Source of the DNA: Pseudomonadota bacterium
Lineage (GTDB): Bacteria; Pseudomonadota; Gammaproteobacteria; UBA9339
DNA: 64,000 nt
Direction of reading: 5' to 3'
NCBI GenBank assembly: GCA_021781615.1
Contig: JAJXWM010000007.1
Location: 1 to 64,000 of the forward strand
Made by a program: the position numbers and the translations under genes
Shown here: positions 8,910-17,477 of the stretch, in pieces
Numbering within the stretch: position 1 is the first letter of the stretch
Layout: every line of letters starts with the position of its first letter
The notes under the pieces: generated by a model
Seen by the model: the letters and a program-made list of their open reading frames with translations, nothing else
What the model was told of the DNA's origin: nothing
Databases searched by the model: none

Positions 8910-9090
8910 ACCTAATAAAGAGCAGTTGGAACCGTAGCGAGAGCGTTTAAGATATTGAAGATAGAAGTTTTTTTACTAATTTTTGGCGAAGCAGTAGTAA
9001 CCACTACGGTGAGCCAAAAATTAGTAAAGAAAGCTTTTAGATTCATTATATTAAGCGCTCGCAGCAGGTTCCAACTGCTCTTTTTAGGTT
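8909..9090. mobile_element. MITE-like element with 24-25 bp terminal inverted repeats
   Basis: The left end (8909-8933, AACCTAATAAAGAGCAGTTG...) is the near-exact reverse complement of the right end (9067-9090). Inside there are further pairs: GCGAGAGCGTTTAA against TTAAGCGCTCGC and ACTAATTTTTGGC against GCCAAAAATTAGT, so almost the whole 182 bp can fold. The right half recurs at 30941-30998. The left end abuts the comM stop codon. No real ORF; the 60-codon frame inside is an accident of the repeat. Confidence 0.75.
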
Positions 9091-9244
9091 ACAATCAACT
9101 GGACATTTGTTTATGGCGCCGACATGTTGTTAGCTAGTGATTTTTATTGACAGTTAAGGTAAAATGCGCCACTTTTACACTTTTGGACCTATTCCTGGTC
9201 GCGGGGTGGGTATTTTTGATATTAATTAATTTTCGGAGATTAAA

Positions 9245-9967
9245 ATGAAACAAGATTTTACCATAAATGCTACGTTGCGTGGTGATATGGGGAAGGGTGC
9301 GAGCCGCCGCCTACGCCATGCAGATAAAGTTCCTGGGATCGTATACGGGGCTAGTAAACAACCTACAAGCATTACAGTTGAGCATAATGCATTGTTACAA
9401 TTATTAACGAATGAATCTTTTTATACCAAAATTTTAAATCTAGATATTGATGGTAATAAAGAGCAAGTGGTTTTAAGGGATCTCCAAAGACACCCTTTTA
9501 AGCCAAGAGTTTTACATTTAGATTTACAAAGAATTAGCGCTACCGAGAAGATTGTAATGCGTATTCCACTCCACTTCATGGGGGGCGATGTGGCTCCAGG
9601 GGTGAAGGTAGCAGGTGGTTTAATTTCACATTTAATGTCTGATGTGGAAGTCCGTTGTTTACCAAAATACTTGCCAGAGTTTATTGACGTTGATCTTTCT
9701 AAACTTGAAATTAACCAAACTATTCATTTATCAGACTTAAAGCTACAAGCGGAAGTTGAGATTGTAGCATTAGCTCATGGTGAGGATAAGCCAGTAGCTA
9801 CAGCGTACATCCCACGTGTTGTGGTTGACGAGGCAGTTGCTCCAGTTTCAGCCGAAGTCCCAGTAATTGGCAAAGAAGAGAAAGATGGTGAGGGTGAAGG
9901 CGAAGGTGAAGCGAAGGGAGAAGCAGAGGGTAAAGGTAAAGCCCCAGCTGAAAAGAAAGGCAAATAA
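9245..9967 (+). CDS. rplY: 50S ribosomal protein L25, long Ctc/TL5 form
   Basis: 240 residues, the two-domain Ctc form rather than the 94-residue E. coli form. N-terminal 5S-rRNA-binding domain (GDMGKGASRRLRHADKVPGI), a beta-rich C-domain, and a charged tail of alternating Gly/Glu then Lys (after about residue 205). It binds 5S rRNA in the central protuberance. The ATG is preceded by TCGGAG. The stop lies 3 bp before pth, and rplY-pth pairing is common in Legionellales and many other proteobacteria. Confidence 0.93.
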   Translation: MKQDFTINATLRGDMGKGASRRLRHADKVPGIVYGASKQPTSITVEHNALLQLLTNESFYTKILNLDIDGNKEQVVLRDLQRHPFKPRVLHLDLQRISATEKIVMRIPLHFMGGDVAPGVKVAGGLISHLMSDVEVRCLPKYLPEFIDVDLSKLEINQTIHLSDLKLQAEVEIVALAHGEDKPVATAYIPRVVVDEAVAPVSAEVPVIGKEEKDGEGEGEGEAKGEAEGKGKAPAEKKGK

Positions 9968-9970
9968 CAA

Positions 9971-10567
9971 GTGGTAGAGAATGGGATCGCATTGATCGTG
10001 GGCCTGGGCAATCCAGGCCCCCAATACGAAAACACCAGGCATAATGTGGGTTTTTGGTTGGTGAGGGCCCTTGCTGAACAATATCATAGTACTTTAAAAA
10101 CAGAATCAAAATTTAAAGGTCTTGTCGGTAATATCAGTGTTGCCAACCATAAGTGCAGTTTATTACTGCCCGAAACATTTATGAATTTAAGTGGTGAAGC
10201 TGTTAGTAAAATGATTAATTTTTATAAGGTGGCTGTCGATTCTATTTTAGTTATCCACGATGAGTTAGATTTTCTTCCCGGTGTTATTCGCTTAAAAAAA
10301 GGTGGTAGTGCTAATGGTCATAATGGGGTACAGAGCATTATCGACCAGGTGGGAGATAATAATTTTTGGCGGATGCGTGTCGGGATTGGTAAGCCTAAAT
10401 ATAGAGATGATATGAGTGGTTATGTGTTATCAGTTCCTAGTCGTGCTGAGGTTAAGGAGATCAATAGCGCAATCGAGCTTGCGATTACATTTATTCCAAA
10501 ATTGGCTGCAGGAGATTTCGCATCCACAATGTCTGAATTGCATAGTTTTCCCGGCCCCCAGCAATAA
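9971..10567 (+). CDS. pth: Peptidyl-tRNA hydrolase
   Basis: 198 residues with the family motifs LIVGLGNPGPQYENTRHNVGF (catalytic His in TRHN), LLLPETFMNLSG, HDELDF and KGGSANGHNG. It releases tRNA from peptidyl-tRNA that drops off the ribosome. The start is GTG at 9971, three bases after the rplY stop, and GAAAGG in the rplY 3' end is a plausible ribosome site; no ATG lies between it and the first motif. Almost certainly co-transcribed with rplY. Confidence 0.95.
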   Translation: MVENGIALIVGLGNPGPQYENTRHNVGFWLVRALAEQYHSTLKTESKFKGLVGNISVANHKCSLLLPETFMNLSGEAVSKMINFYKVAVDSILVIHDELDFLPGVIRLKKGGSANGHNGVQSIIDQVGDNNFWRMRVGIGKPKYRDDMSGYVLSVPSRAEVKEINSAIELAITFIPKLAAGDFASTMSELHSFPGPQQ

Positions 10568-10651
10568 GATTATAAAAATCAAATACTTAAAAGAATTGAT
10601 TTATTGATGGTTACTATAAAAATATTAGCAACATTTTGCTAATAATTGCTC

Positions 10652-10680
10652 TTTTCAAACCCATTTTTTTCACGTACAAT
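10652..10680 (+). promoter_or_regulatory. Sigma-70-type promoter for the rpsP operon
   Basis: TTTTCA (10652-10657), 17-base spacer, TACAAT (10675-10680). The transcript would start near 10687, 33 bases before the rpsP ATG. The same TACAAT hexamer stands before gpmI at 41430-41435, with a poorer -35. Confidence 0.55.
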
Positions 10681-10719
10681 CCCCCACCTCAATATTAAAA
10701 GGTGTTATAGGCATATAAT

Positions 10720-11073
10720 ATGGTAGTGATACGTTTATCTCGTGGTGGTACTAATAAAAGGCCGTTTTATAAAGTCGTAGTAGCGGATCGTCGCGCTTCT
10801 CGTGATGGTGCATACCTTGAGCGGGTGGGATTTTTTAATCCTATCGCCGCCGGCGGTGAAAAGAGACTAGAGCTCAATAAGGAGCGTGTAACTTATTGGA
10901 TGGGCAAAGGTGCACAGCCATCTGCAAGAGTTACCAGCTTGTTACTTGAACTCGATAAACCTGAAATTCTTGAAAAGCGTAAGGTAAAAAATACCGCACG
11001 TAAAGCAAAAAAGAAGGCTAAGGCTACAGCTGAAAGCGCTGGTAAAGAAGAAGCTGCTGCAGAAACCAAATAA
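10720..11073 (+). CDS. rpsP: 30S ribosomal protein S16
   Basis: 117 residues. The first 80 are classic S16 (MVVIRLSRGGTNKRPFYKVVVADRR, then YLERVGFFNP). A Lys/Ala/Glu-rich tail of about 35 residues follows, longer than the 82-residue E. coli protein. First gene of the rpsP-rimM-trmD-rplS ribosome operon, with its own promoter; rimM starts 5 bp after its stop. Confidence 0.96.
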   Translation: MVVIRLSRGGTNKRPFYKVVVADRRASRDGAYLERVGFFNPIAAGGEKRLELNKERVTYWMGKGAQPSARVTSLLLELDKPEILEKRKVKNTARKAKKKAKATAESAGKEEAAAETK

Positions 11074-11078
11074 TCTTT

Positions 11079-11609
11079 ATGACTCACCATGATGCTAGTG
11101 CTGATACAGCTCCTTTGGTGGTTGGTCGTTTTGGCAAGTCTTTTGGTGTCTTAGGGTGGATCAAAGTAATTTCTTTTACTACTCCAAGCGACAACATTCT
11201 TAAATTTACACCATGGTTAATACAAAAAAATAATCGCTTATCCGAAGAAATTTGCATTGAAAATAGCAGAAAGCATGCTGGCCAAATGGTGGTGAAACTA
11301 CCAAATTGTAATTCGCCAGAAGAGGTAAGCCAATATACCAATGCCAAGATTTATGTTTGGCGTCAGCAATTACCGAAATTAAAAGACGACGAATTTTACT
11401 GGTCCGATCTTTTAGGCTTGGAGGTTATAAATAAAGAGAAGATAAATTTGGGGATAATAAAAGATTTTATAGCAACCGGATCAAACGATGTTTTAGTGGT
11501 TGTTGGTAAGAAAAAATCCCTAATCCCTTATCTTTCGACGGTGATTATGCAGGTTGATTTATCCAATAAAATTGTGCATGTGGATTGGCCAGAGGATTTT
11601 TTGATTTAA
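11079..11609 (+). CDS. rimM: 16S rRNA processing protein RimM
   Basis: 176 residues. N-terminal RimM barrel (VVGRFGKSFGVLGWIKVISFT) and C-terminal PRC-barrel (FYWSDLLGLEVI; LIPYLSTVIMQVDL...VDWPEDFL). It assists maturation of the 30S 3' domain and binds S19. Position between rpsP and trmD is the universal one, but here a methyltransferase gene separates it from trmD. Confidence 0.95.
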   Translation: MTHHDASADTAPLVVGRFGKSFGVLGWIKVISFTTPSDNILKFTPWLIQKNNRLSEEICIENSRKHAGQMVVKLPNCNSPEEVSQYTNAKIYVWRQQLPKLKDDEFYWSDLLGLEVINKEKINLGIIKDFIATGSNDVLVVVGKKKSLIPYLSTVIMQVDLSNKIVHVDWPEDFLI

Positions 11610-11645
11610 GTGGTGCGGTACCATCATTTATTGCGGAGAAAAAAA

Positions 11646-12383
11646 ATGAAATTTTTTGATTTTGATAAAGAGTTGATGAAATTTTATTTTGGAATTTGGA
11701 ACTATCGTTTACTTAAAGAACGGATCGAGGTAAAGATTGTTTTGGATAATATTAAGCCTGGGGATGTGGTGGTGGATATTGGTGCGTACAAGGGAACTTA
11801 TGCCTATTGGATGTCGCAGGCAGTTGGCAAAGCAGGCAAGGTTTATGCTTTTGAGCCGCAAAAATACGCTGAAGATCATCTTCGGCGCATCATTGATAAA
11901 ATGGAAATAAAGAATATCGTGCTTGAATCGATGGGGATATCTTCCGAACAAGGTGAGATGAGCCTTGCTTTACCAGAGGGCAGGGAATATTCAGCCTTAG
12001 CTACATTTGAAACCAAAAGCGATAAGGCATATAAGACATATACGGTGCCAGTTGAAACCCTAGATAATTATTTTCAAAAATTAAATATATCTAAAATAAG
12101 TTTTATCAAGTGTGATGTCGAAGGTCACGAGTTAGAGGTTTTTCGCGGTGGAATTGAAACTCTAAAGAAACACAAACCCGTATTATTTTTTGAATGTGAG
12201 CAGAGATATCTAAGAAACAATAAAATGAACGATGTATTTGATTTTCTTCAACAAATTGGTTATAAGGGACAGTTTATTAATGATGATGGATTACATCCAT
12301 TGGCAGAGTTTCAAATTGAGCGCCATCAGGTAGAAAATAAAAAACCATATGTTAATAATTTTTTGTTTTCTGTAACCACCTAA
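11646..12383 (+). CDS. FkbM-family SAM-dependent methyltransferase inside the ribosome operon
   Basis: 245 residues from the ATG at 11646, chosen for GGAGA seven bases upstream; a GTG at 11610 directly after rimM would add 12 residues. The fold is clear: SAM-binding motif I VVDIGAYKGTYAYWM, then VYAFEPQ, an ISFIKCDVEGHELEVFRGG motif typical of Methyltransf_21/FkbM proteins, and KPVLFFECE. Family members O-methylate sugars, polyketides or lipids; substrate unknown. It sits between rimM and trmD with gaps of 36 and 15 bp and no visible promoter or terminator, so it should be co-expressed with ribosome biogenesis genes. Its codon use looks like its neighbours'. Confidence 0.85.
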   Translation: MKFFDFDKELMKFYFGIWNYRLLKERIEVKIVLDNIKPGDVVVDIGAYKGTYAYWMSQAVGKAGKVYAFEPQKYAEDHLRRIIDKMEIKNIVLESMGISSEQGEMSLALPEGREYSALATFETKSDKAYKTYTVPVETLDNYFQKLNISKISFIKCDVEGHELEVFRGGIETLKKHKPVLFFECEQRYLRNNKMNDVFDFLQQIGYKGQFINDDGLHPLAEFQIERHQVENKKPYVNNFLFSVTT

Positions 12384-12398
12384 ATTGGTTGATATGGC

Positions 12399-13136
12399 AT
12401 GCAATTTAATATAGTAACATTATTTCCAGAAATGTTTGCTGCTATGAATTATGGGGTTGTGGGGCGTGCGAAAGAGACTGGATTAATTGATATTAGGTGT
12501 TTTAACCCGCGCGACTATACAGAGGATAATTACCACAAGGTTGATGATACTTCTTACGGCGGTGGTCCGGGGATGGTAATGATGGTAAAACCTTTGCAGG
12601 CGGCAATTCAGGGAGCACGGGAAAATAGCAAAAGTTTTGCCAGTATTGTTTATTTGACGCCGCAAGGTAAATTATTGAACCATGATTTGGTTAAGGAGCT
12701 TTCGGTACAAGAAAACCTTATTTTAATTTCTGGTCGCTACGAAGGGATTGATGAGCGTTTGCTGAAAATTGAGCCGGGAATAGAGCTTTCTATTGGTGAT
12801 TACGTTTTAAGCGGTGGTGAGCTGGCGTCGATGGTGCTTATTGATACGGTTACGAGGCAATTACCTGGAGTTGTTGGTGATGCGGGCTCAGTAGCGCAAG
12901 ACTCATTTTCCGCTGGATTGCTTGATTATCCGCATTATACCAGGCCTGAGGTTATAAATGACCTTAAGGTTCCTGATGTATTATTGAGTGGTAATCATGC
13001 CGAAATAGCGCGTTTTAGAAGAAAACAAGCACTTGGGCGCACTTGGTTAAGGCGGCCAGAGTTATTAGCAAAAATCGAGTTGACAGCGATAGATAGAATG
13101 TTATTAAATGAATTTATTGAAGAAACATCGTCCTGA
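12399..13136 (+). CDS. trmD: tRNA (guanine-N1)-methyltransferase TrmD
   Basis: 245 residues, the usual length. [13 protein letters not shown] start, [28 protein letters not shown] and [17 protein letters not shown] give the SPOUT trefoil-knot SAM site. It makes m1G37 in tRNAs reading CNN/GGN codons and prevents frameshifting. It is followed after 10 bp by rplS as in most proteobacteria. Confidence 0.96.
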   Translation: MQFNIVTLFPEMFAAMNYGVVGRAKETGLIDIRCFNPRDYTEDNYHKVDDTSYGGGPGMVMMVKPLQAAIQGARENSKSFASIVYLTPQGKLLNHDLVKELSVQENLILISGRYEGIDERLLKIEPGIELSIGDYVLSGGELASMVLIDTVTRQLPGVVGDAGSVAQDSFSAGLLDYPHYTRPEVINDLKVPDVLLSGNHAEIARFRRKQALGRTWLRRPELLAKIELTAIDRMLLNEFIEETSS

Positions 13137-13146
13137 GGAAAGTTTT

Positions 13147-13554
13147 ATGCAGAATATAATTGAACAAATTGAAAATGAACAAATAGAAGGTAAGAAAATC
13201 CCAAAGTTTTCTCCTGGAGATACCATTACGGTCAAGGTCAAGATTAAAGAGGGTGACCGAGAGCGTCTACAGGCTTATGAAGGGGTGGTAATCGCCAAGA
13301 AGAATCGCGGCATTAATTCCTCTTTTACGGTCCGTAAAATTTCTCATGACGAGGGGGTAGAAAGAGTATTCCAAACCTACAGTCCACAGATTGAAAGTAT
13401 CAAACTCAAACGCCGCGGTGATGTACGTAAAGCCAAGCTATATCATCTCCGAGATCTTTCTGGTCGTAAAGCACGTATTCGCGAAAGAATGGAGCAAAAG
13501 AGTGAAAAGAGTGAAGGTGTGCAGGCACAAGCAGCAACCGCAACCGCAGAGTAA
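13147..13554 (+). CDS. rplS: 50S ribosomal protein L19
   Basis: 135 residues from the ATG at 13147, which has GAGGA upstream and gives the normal L19 start ([12 protein letters not shown]); an in-frame ATG at 13108 lies inside trmD and is not needed. Core motifs: [27 protein letters not shown] and [23 protein letters not shown]. The C-terminus has a short Glu/Ala tail. Last member of the ribosome operon; the ogt reading frame begins inside its 3' end. Confidence 0.96.
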   Translation: MQNIIEQIENEQIEGKKIPKFSPGDTITVKVKIKEGDRERLQAYEGVVIAKKNRGINSSFTVRKISHDEGVERVFQTYSPQIESIKLKRRGDVRKAKLYHLRDLSGRKARIRERMEQKSEKSEGVQAQAATATAE

Positions 13555-14032
13555 ATGTATATCGAGTTATAATTGCATAATTGATACGCCAATTGGTAAT
13601 TTAGGCATTAAGATTATTGATGATCGTATTGCAAAGATAGATCTTTTATCGCCTAAATTTTCTTTGATCGCTCCTAAAAATATTGTCGAGCGCCATATTA
13701 TTGCGAAAATCAAAAGGTACTTTTGTAATCCTCGTTGTAAATTTGATTTACCAATGAATATTGGTGGCACTTTGCTACAGAAAAAAATTTGGCGAGCTCT
13801 GCAAAAAATTCCTGCTGGCAAAGTAAAAACCTATGGTGAATTAGCAAAAATTGTCAAAACAAATCCGCGGGTTATTGGCAATGCTTGTAGGTTGAATCCA
13901 TTGCTCATAATAATTCCTTGTCATCGGGTTATTGCCGCTAATGGTCTAGGCGGATATTGTGGTAAGAAAAGCAGAAATATTAAAATTAAAAAATGGTTGT
14001 TAACGCATGAAAATAAAAATTCCATTGTTTGA
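13502..14032 (+). CDS. ogt: Methylated-DNA--protein-cysteine methyltransferase
   Basis: The C-terminal half is diagnostic: [22 protein letters not shown], then [18 protein letters not shown]-type loop with the methyl-accepting Cys (residue 140 from this start). It repairs O6-alkylguanine by suicidal transfer. No ATG lies upstream in frame after the rplS stop. I chose GTG 13502 because GGAG ends 7 bases upstream; GTGs at 13511 and 13517 are alternatives, and a non-standard start after 13555 is possible. The gene thus overlaps rplS by about 53 bp and hldE by 26 bp, implying translational coupling. The length of 176 residues is normal for Ogt. Confidence 0.85.
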   Translation: MKRVKVCRHKQQPQPQSKCISSYNCIIDTPIGNLGIKIIDDRIAKIDLLSPKFSLIAPKNIVERHIIAKIKRYFCNPRCKFDLPMNIGGTLLQKKIWRALQKIPAGKVKTYGELAKIVKTNPRVIGNACRLNPLLIIIPCHRVIAANGLGGYCGKKSRNIKIKKWLLTHENKNSIV

Positions 14033-15446
14033 AAAGGCCAAAATTTTGGTGGTTGGTGATGTTATTTTAGATAAATATTGGCATGGAGATGTTTCGCGCA
14101 TCTCTCCTGAAGCGCCAGTACCCGTGGTTAATGTTCATGGGGTTGAAGAAAGGCTTGGTGGTGCAGGTAACGTTGCGCTTAACATTGATGCTCTTGGCGG
14201 CTCGGCCAAGCTTTTAGGTTTGGTTGGCAAAGATACCGAAGCGGAGTCGATTGAAAGAATTTTAGAGAAAAAACAGGTCGGTCATTGTTTGTTGCGGGTT
14301 GATAATTCTCCCACTATTAGTAAATTACGGATAATTGGTCAGCATCAGCAGTTACTCCGCTTAGATTTTGAAAAGCATTTTTCCACGTGGCAAGAGGAAC
14401 CTTTTTTTACCGCTTACCTTACCCAGTTAGCAGAATGTGATCTGGTTATTCTATCCGATTATGGTAAAGGAACTTTGCGCCATAGCGTGCGGATGATTGA
14501 ACTTGCTAAAAAACTAGGTAAACCAGTTATCGTTGATCCCAAAAATAAAGATTTTGGTATTTATCGTGGTGCGACGGTAATTAAACCGAACATGGCTGAG
14601 TTTGAAGCGGTGGTTGGTCATTGTCATGATGAGCAAGAGATTGAAGTTAAAGCCAGTGAGCTATTATATAAATACGATTTTCAGGCGATTTTAATTACCC
14701 GAGGTGCTGGCGGTATGAGTTTAATTTGTCGAGATAAGCAGGCATACCATTTGCCCACAGAAGCGCGAGAGGTTTACGATGTAACAGGAGCAGGCGATAC
14801 TGTTATTGCTACTTTAGGTGCTGCTTTAGCAGCTGGGGAAGAATTATTTACCGCGATGGTGCTTGCTAATATCGCTGCTGGTGAAGTGGTTAAAAAGCTT
14901 GGGGCAACTATCGTATCAATTTTTGAACTTAGACGCGCTATCCAGCGGCAACAAAATTCTTATGCGGCTATTTTAGATGAGTGGCAGTTGTTAGAACAGG
15001 TGCGAGATGCAAAAGCCGGCGGCGAAAAAATTATTATGACTAATGGATGCTTCGATATTTTACATTCTGGGCATGTAACCTATTTAGAAAAAGCCAAGGC
15101 TCTTGGCCAACGCTTGATTATAGCGGTAAATGATGATGCTTCAGTGTCTCGGCTAAAAGGTAAAGGGCGTCCAGTCAATAGAGTAAAAGAGCGGATGTTA
15201 GTATTAGCCGCACTTAGTGCGGTTGATTGGGTAGTGCCATTTTCTGAAGATACACCCGAGCGCTTAATCAAGCTTGTTTCCCCTGATATTTTAGTTAAAG
15301 GCGGCGATTACAAAGTAGAGGAAATTGCTGGGTCAGCTCATGTCTTAAGCTCCGGCGGTGAGGTGGTGATTGTCCCTCTTGAAGCAGGGGTTTCTACTAC
15401 CGCGATATTAGAAAAAGCAAAAACCGCCATACCCTGCGCAAAATGA
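14007..15446 (+). CDS. hldE: Bifunctional heptose-7-phosphate kinase / heptose-1-phosphate adenylyltransferase
   Basis: 479 residues, the full fused length. Residues 1-320 are a PfkB-type sugar kinase (GDVILDKYWHG, GGAGNVALN, and TGAGDT near 258-263 with the catalytic Asp). Residues 340-475 are a nucleotidyltransferase (MTNGCFDILHSGHVTYLEKA). It makes ADP-D-glycero-beta-D-manno-heptose for the LPS core. The start overlaps ogt. The last codons (IPCAK) and stop lie in the start of a dispersed repeat (15429-15501), so the very C-terminus may have been replaced. Confidence 0.95.
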   Translation: MKIKIPLFEKAKILVVGDVILDKYWHGDVSRISPEAPVPVVNVHGVEERLGGAGNVALNIDALGGSAKLLGLVGKDTEAESIERILEKKQVGHCLLRVDNSPTISKLRIIGQHQQLLRLDFEKHFSTWQEEPFFTAYLTQLAECDLVILSDYGKGTLRHSVRMIELAKKLGKPVIVDPKNKDFGIYRGATVIKPNMAEFEAVVGHCHDEQEIEVKASELLYKYDFQAILITRGAGGMSLICRDKQAYHLPTEAREVYDVTGAGDTVIATLGAALAAGEELFTAMVLANIAAGEVVKKLGATIVSIFELRRAIQRQQNSYAAILDEWQLLEQVRDAKAGGEKIIMTNGCFDILHSGHVTYLEKAKALGQRLIIAVNDDASVSRLKGKGRPVNRVKERMLVLAALSAVDWVVPFSEDTPERLIKLVSPDILVKGGDYKVEEIAGSAHVLSSGGEVVIVPLEAGVSTTAILEKAKTAIPCAK

Positions 15447-15501
15447 ATTCATTTATTGCCAACCCGGGGTTCATGCCCCGGGCGCAGTCAAAAAATTGAT
15501 T
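15429..15501 (+). repeat. Family-A dispersed palindrome, partial copy
   Basis: Contains the hairpin CCCGGGG-TTCATG-CCCCGGG (15463-15482) followed by GCAGTCAAAAAATTGATT, shared with 43023-43147, 54121-54219 and 57340-57465. The ATACCCTGCG(C/T)AAAAT stretch that follows the copy at 43 kb precedes the hairpin here and overlaps the hldE stop. It lies between convergent hldE and icmX and could act as a two-way terminator. Confidence 0.75.
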
Positions 15502-15524
15502 AAACGACGCAGATATTTATTTTT

Positions 15525-16967
15525 TTAATCTACGGTTTTTAGTCCAGCAATTTTTGGATGTAGACAACTATCAGTATTCTTGTTTTTCTCTAACCAACAA
15601 GCACCCTTAATGAGCGCATTGATTGGTTTAATATAGTTCATCTCGTCTTGTATATCTTGTTGGCCACCGATCAATTGCATCGAGCTTGTTGATACAATCA
15701 AGGTAAGGCGTTCAATGTCTTGATGTAGCTTATAGACAAAATAAACTAGCTTATTAACCGCTTGTAGTGCCTCAAGAAAGACATCAGCTACTGTTGCTGG
15801 TGGTATCGGTTTACCGTCAGGACCTAGTATTGGATGCTTGCCGCTCTCATCTAAGCCAAGAAGCTTATTATAATAGGCTTTATTTAACCCGGTAAATGCC
15901 ATATCTTTTTCTTTTTCTATCAGGCTTCTTGTATCTAGATCACTTGTTGTGTTATTTCCACCCCCCTGGTTACCTTTTCCTGTTTCAGGAGCAACTCTTT
16001 CTTGGTAGGCGCGGATCAAACCTTCGGTATAAAGTGTTCTAAGCACATTCATGGAGCGAACTTTCATTTTATAAGGTACGTAATATCTACCTTCATTATT
16101 TAAATAGCTCAGCATTGCAGGGATGTCATCTTTTGCTATTGAGTAAGTTGTATATGGTAATGGTACAGGATCGTTTGATGGTAACGGGACAACCATTTCT
16201 AGAGAGCCATCTGCTTGGCGTGCAATATTAAAATTTCGCGGTGGCGGTACTGCTTGCAACATATAGCGAATGAATAGTCTCGCTTTATCTTTTTCGTTTT
16301 TAAGTCCTGCTTCTTGTTCTGCTTTAGGCAGTGATACGTCGGGAGCATCACTAGAGCGTGGTTTCCCATAAGTATCTTTACCGATAAGGTCAAGAATGTT
16401 AGGAGCCATATCAGAAGCTTTTGGAGCCGATGGGGCTAGATTGCCAAAAGGAGAGGGGGATGTAGTAGACGCGGCATTATAGTTTGGTGGTGATTCAAAA
16501 GGTAATTTAAGCAATGCATTGTCGTCTATAAACATATCTCTAGCATTTTTTTGCGTATTATATCCAATCTCTTGAGATAGTAGGGTGTTGACGTTGCTCA
16601 TATTGATAATATTGTCTTTCAAGTAATTTAAGTCTTGAAAGCTTTTGGTGATGTAGGTAGAGAAGAATTGTCTAGTATACACATCTATCTTTTGATCCAT
16701 TACGCTACGTAAATCCATAGAATTAAGTGTAGCGGAGGCAGGAACTTTTTTGCCAACAAAAATATCATTGAGCGCATCCGCAATTTGCTGGTTTTGTCCA
16801 TCGGCAGTTTTTTTCATGTAGTCCAATGCTTTCGTTTCAAAATCTTGGACCGTTTGTAGTATCTGAGTTAGCGTATCAACCGGTGCAGTTGTATCCACAC
16901 AAAAAGCTGGAGCTTGTAACAATATAAAACCGGCCATGGTTAATATAAGTTTGTTAATTGTTTTCAT
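15525..16967 (-). CDS. icmX: Dot/Icm type IVB secretion protein IcmX
   Basis: 480 residues with a signal peptide (MKTINKLILTMAGFILLQAPAFC), agreeing with periplasmic IcmX (about 466 residues in Legionella). Recognisable C-terminal stretches: LRTLYTEGLIRAYQER, SLIEKEKDMAFTGLNKAYY, VNKLVYFVYKLHQDIERLTLIV and INALIKGACW. IcmX is needed for the Dot/Icm system and intracellular growth in Legionella; its biochemical role is unclear. AGGGAA precedes the ATG. It follows icmW and the 157-residue gene on the same strand. Identity rests on remembered family sequence plus linkage to icmW. Confidence 0.85.
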   Translation of the reverse strand: MKTINKLILTMAGFILLQAPAFCVDTTAPVDTLTQILQTVQDFETKALDYMKKTADGQNQQIADALNDIFVGKKVPASATLNSMDLRSVMDQKIDVYTRQFFSTYITKSFQDLNYLKDNIINMSNVNTLLSQEIGYNTQKNARDMFIDDNALLKLPFESPPNYNAASTTSPSPFGNLAPSAPKASDMAPNILDLIGKDTYGKPRSSDAPDVSLPKAEQEAGLKNEKDKARLFIRYMLQAVPPPRNFNIARQADGSLEMVVPLPSNDPVPLPYTTYSIAKDDIPAMLSYLNNEGRYYVPYKMKVRSMNVLRTLYTEGLIRAYQERVAPETGKGNQGGGNNTTSDLDTRSLIEKEKDMAFTGLNKAYYNKLLGLDESGKHPILGPDGKPIPPATVADVFLEALQAVNKLVYFVYKLHQDIERLTLIVSTSSMQLIGGQQDIQDEMNYIKPINALIKGACWLEKNKNTDSCLHPKIAGLKTVD

Positions 16968-16998
16968 AGTTTGTTCCCTTTTTTAGTTATTTTATTAA

Positions 16999-17472
16999 TT
17001 ACCTATATATTGATTGTGGTGCTGATGTTGTTGTAGCTGATTCTTGTTCTTGGGTGGTTGTGTCGTCACTTTCTTCTTGGTCGGTAACTTTGGTTGCAGT
17101 GGTGGTCACTGTTGATTTATTCGGCAAGATTGCCTTGGTGGTAGCGGTGCTTTGGGTATTTTTGATGCTTTTGGTGCCTGTATCTGTTGCAGCTGGTATT
17201 TCGAAGGCTGTTTGTACTCGTGGCTTTACCTGTTCTTTAGGTTGATTTTTTATTAAATTAGTAGTTGGTGGTGGTGCAGGTATTTTGACGGTTGATACTT
17301 GTTGTATATTCGCGCTGTTTAGCATCTGCATTTGTTTTTTCTGGATATTGCAAGTGACGTCACCCGTAGGACAGTCTGCTGCTAAAGTGATCGCAGGAAG
17401 AAGTAGTGCTACTGATAGTACCAGAGCTTTTTTTGAAGGATGTTGAAAGATGTCTATTGTGTAATTAAGCAT
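16999..17472 (-). CDS. Thr-rich exported protein between icmW and icmX
   Basis: 157 residues. A hydrophobic segment ending ATLAADCP-type (LSVALLLPAITLAADC) is a signal peptide, possibly with Cys34 as a lipid-modified or disulfide residue; a second Cys follows in DVTCNIQ. The rest is low-complexity Thr/Ala/Gln (TATTKAILPNKSTVTTTATK), predicted disordered. No domain recognised. It starts 5 bp after the icmW stop with AGGGG upstream and ends 31 bp before icmX, so it is in the same operon. In Legionella icmX follows icmW directly, so this is an extra, possibly lineage-specific, T4BSS-associated envelope protein. Confidence 0.7.
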   Translation of the reverse strand: MLNYTIDIFQHPSKKALVLSVALLLPAITLAADCPTGDVTCNIQKKQMQMLNSANIQQVSTVKIPAPPPTTNLIKNQPKEQVKPRVQTAFEIPAATDTGTKSIKNTQSTATTKAILPNKSTVTTTATKVTDQEESDDTTTQEQESATTTSAPQSIYR

Positions 17473-17477
17473 AAGTT

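Noticed and set aside
8955-9137. 60-codon frame between comM and rplY
   Set aside because: Lies inside the MITE-like inverted repeat and has no ribosome site.
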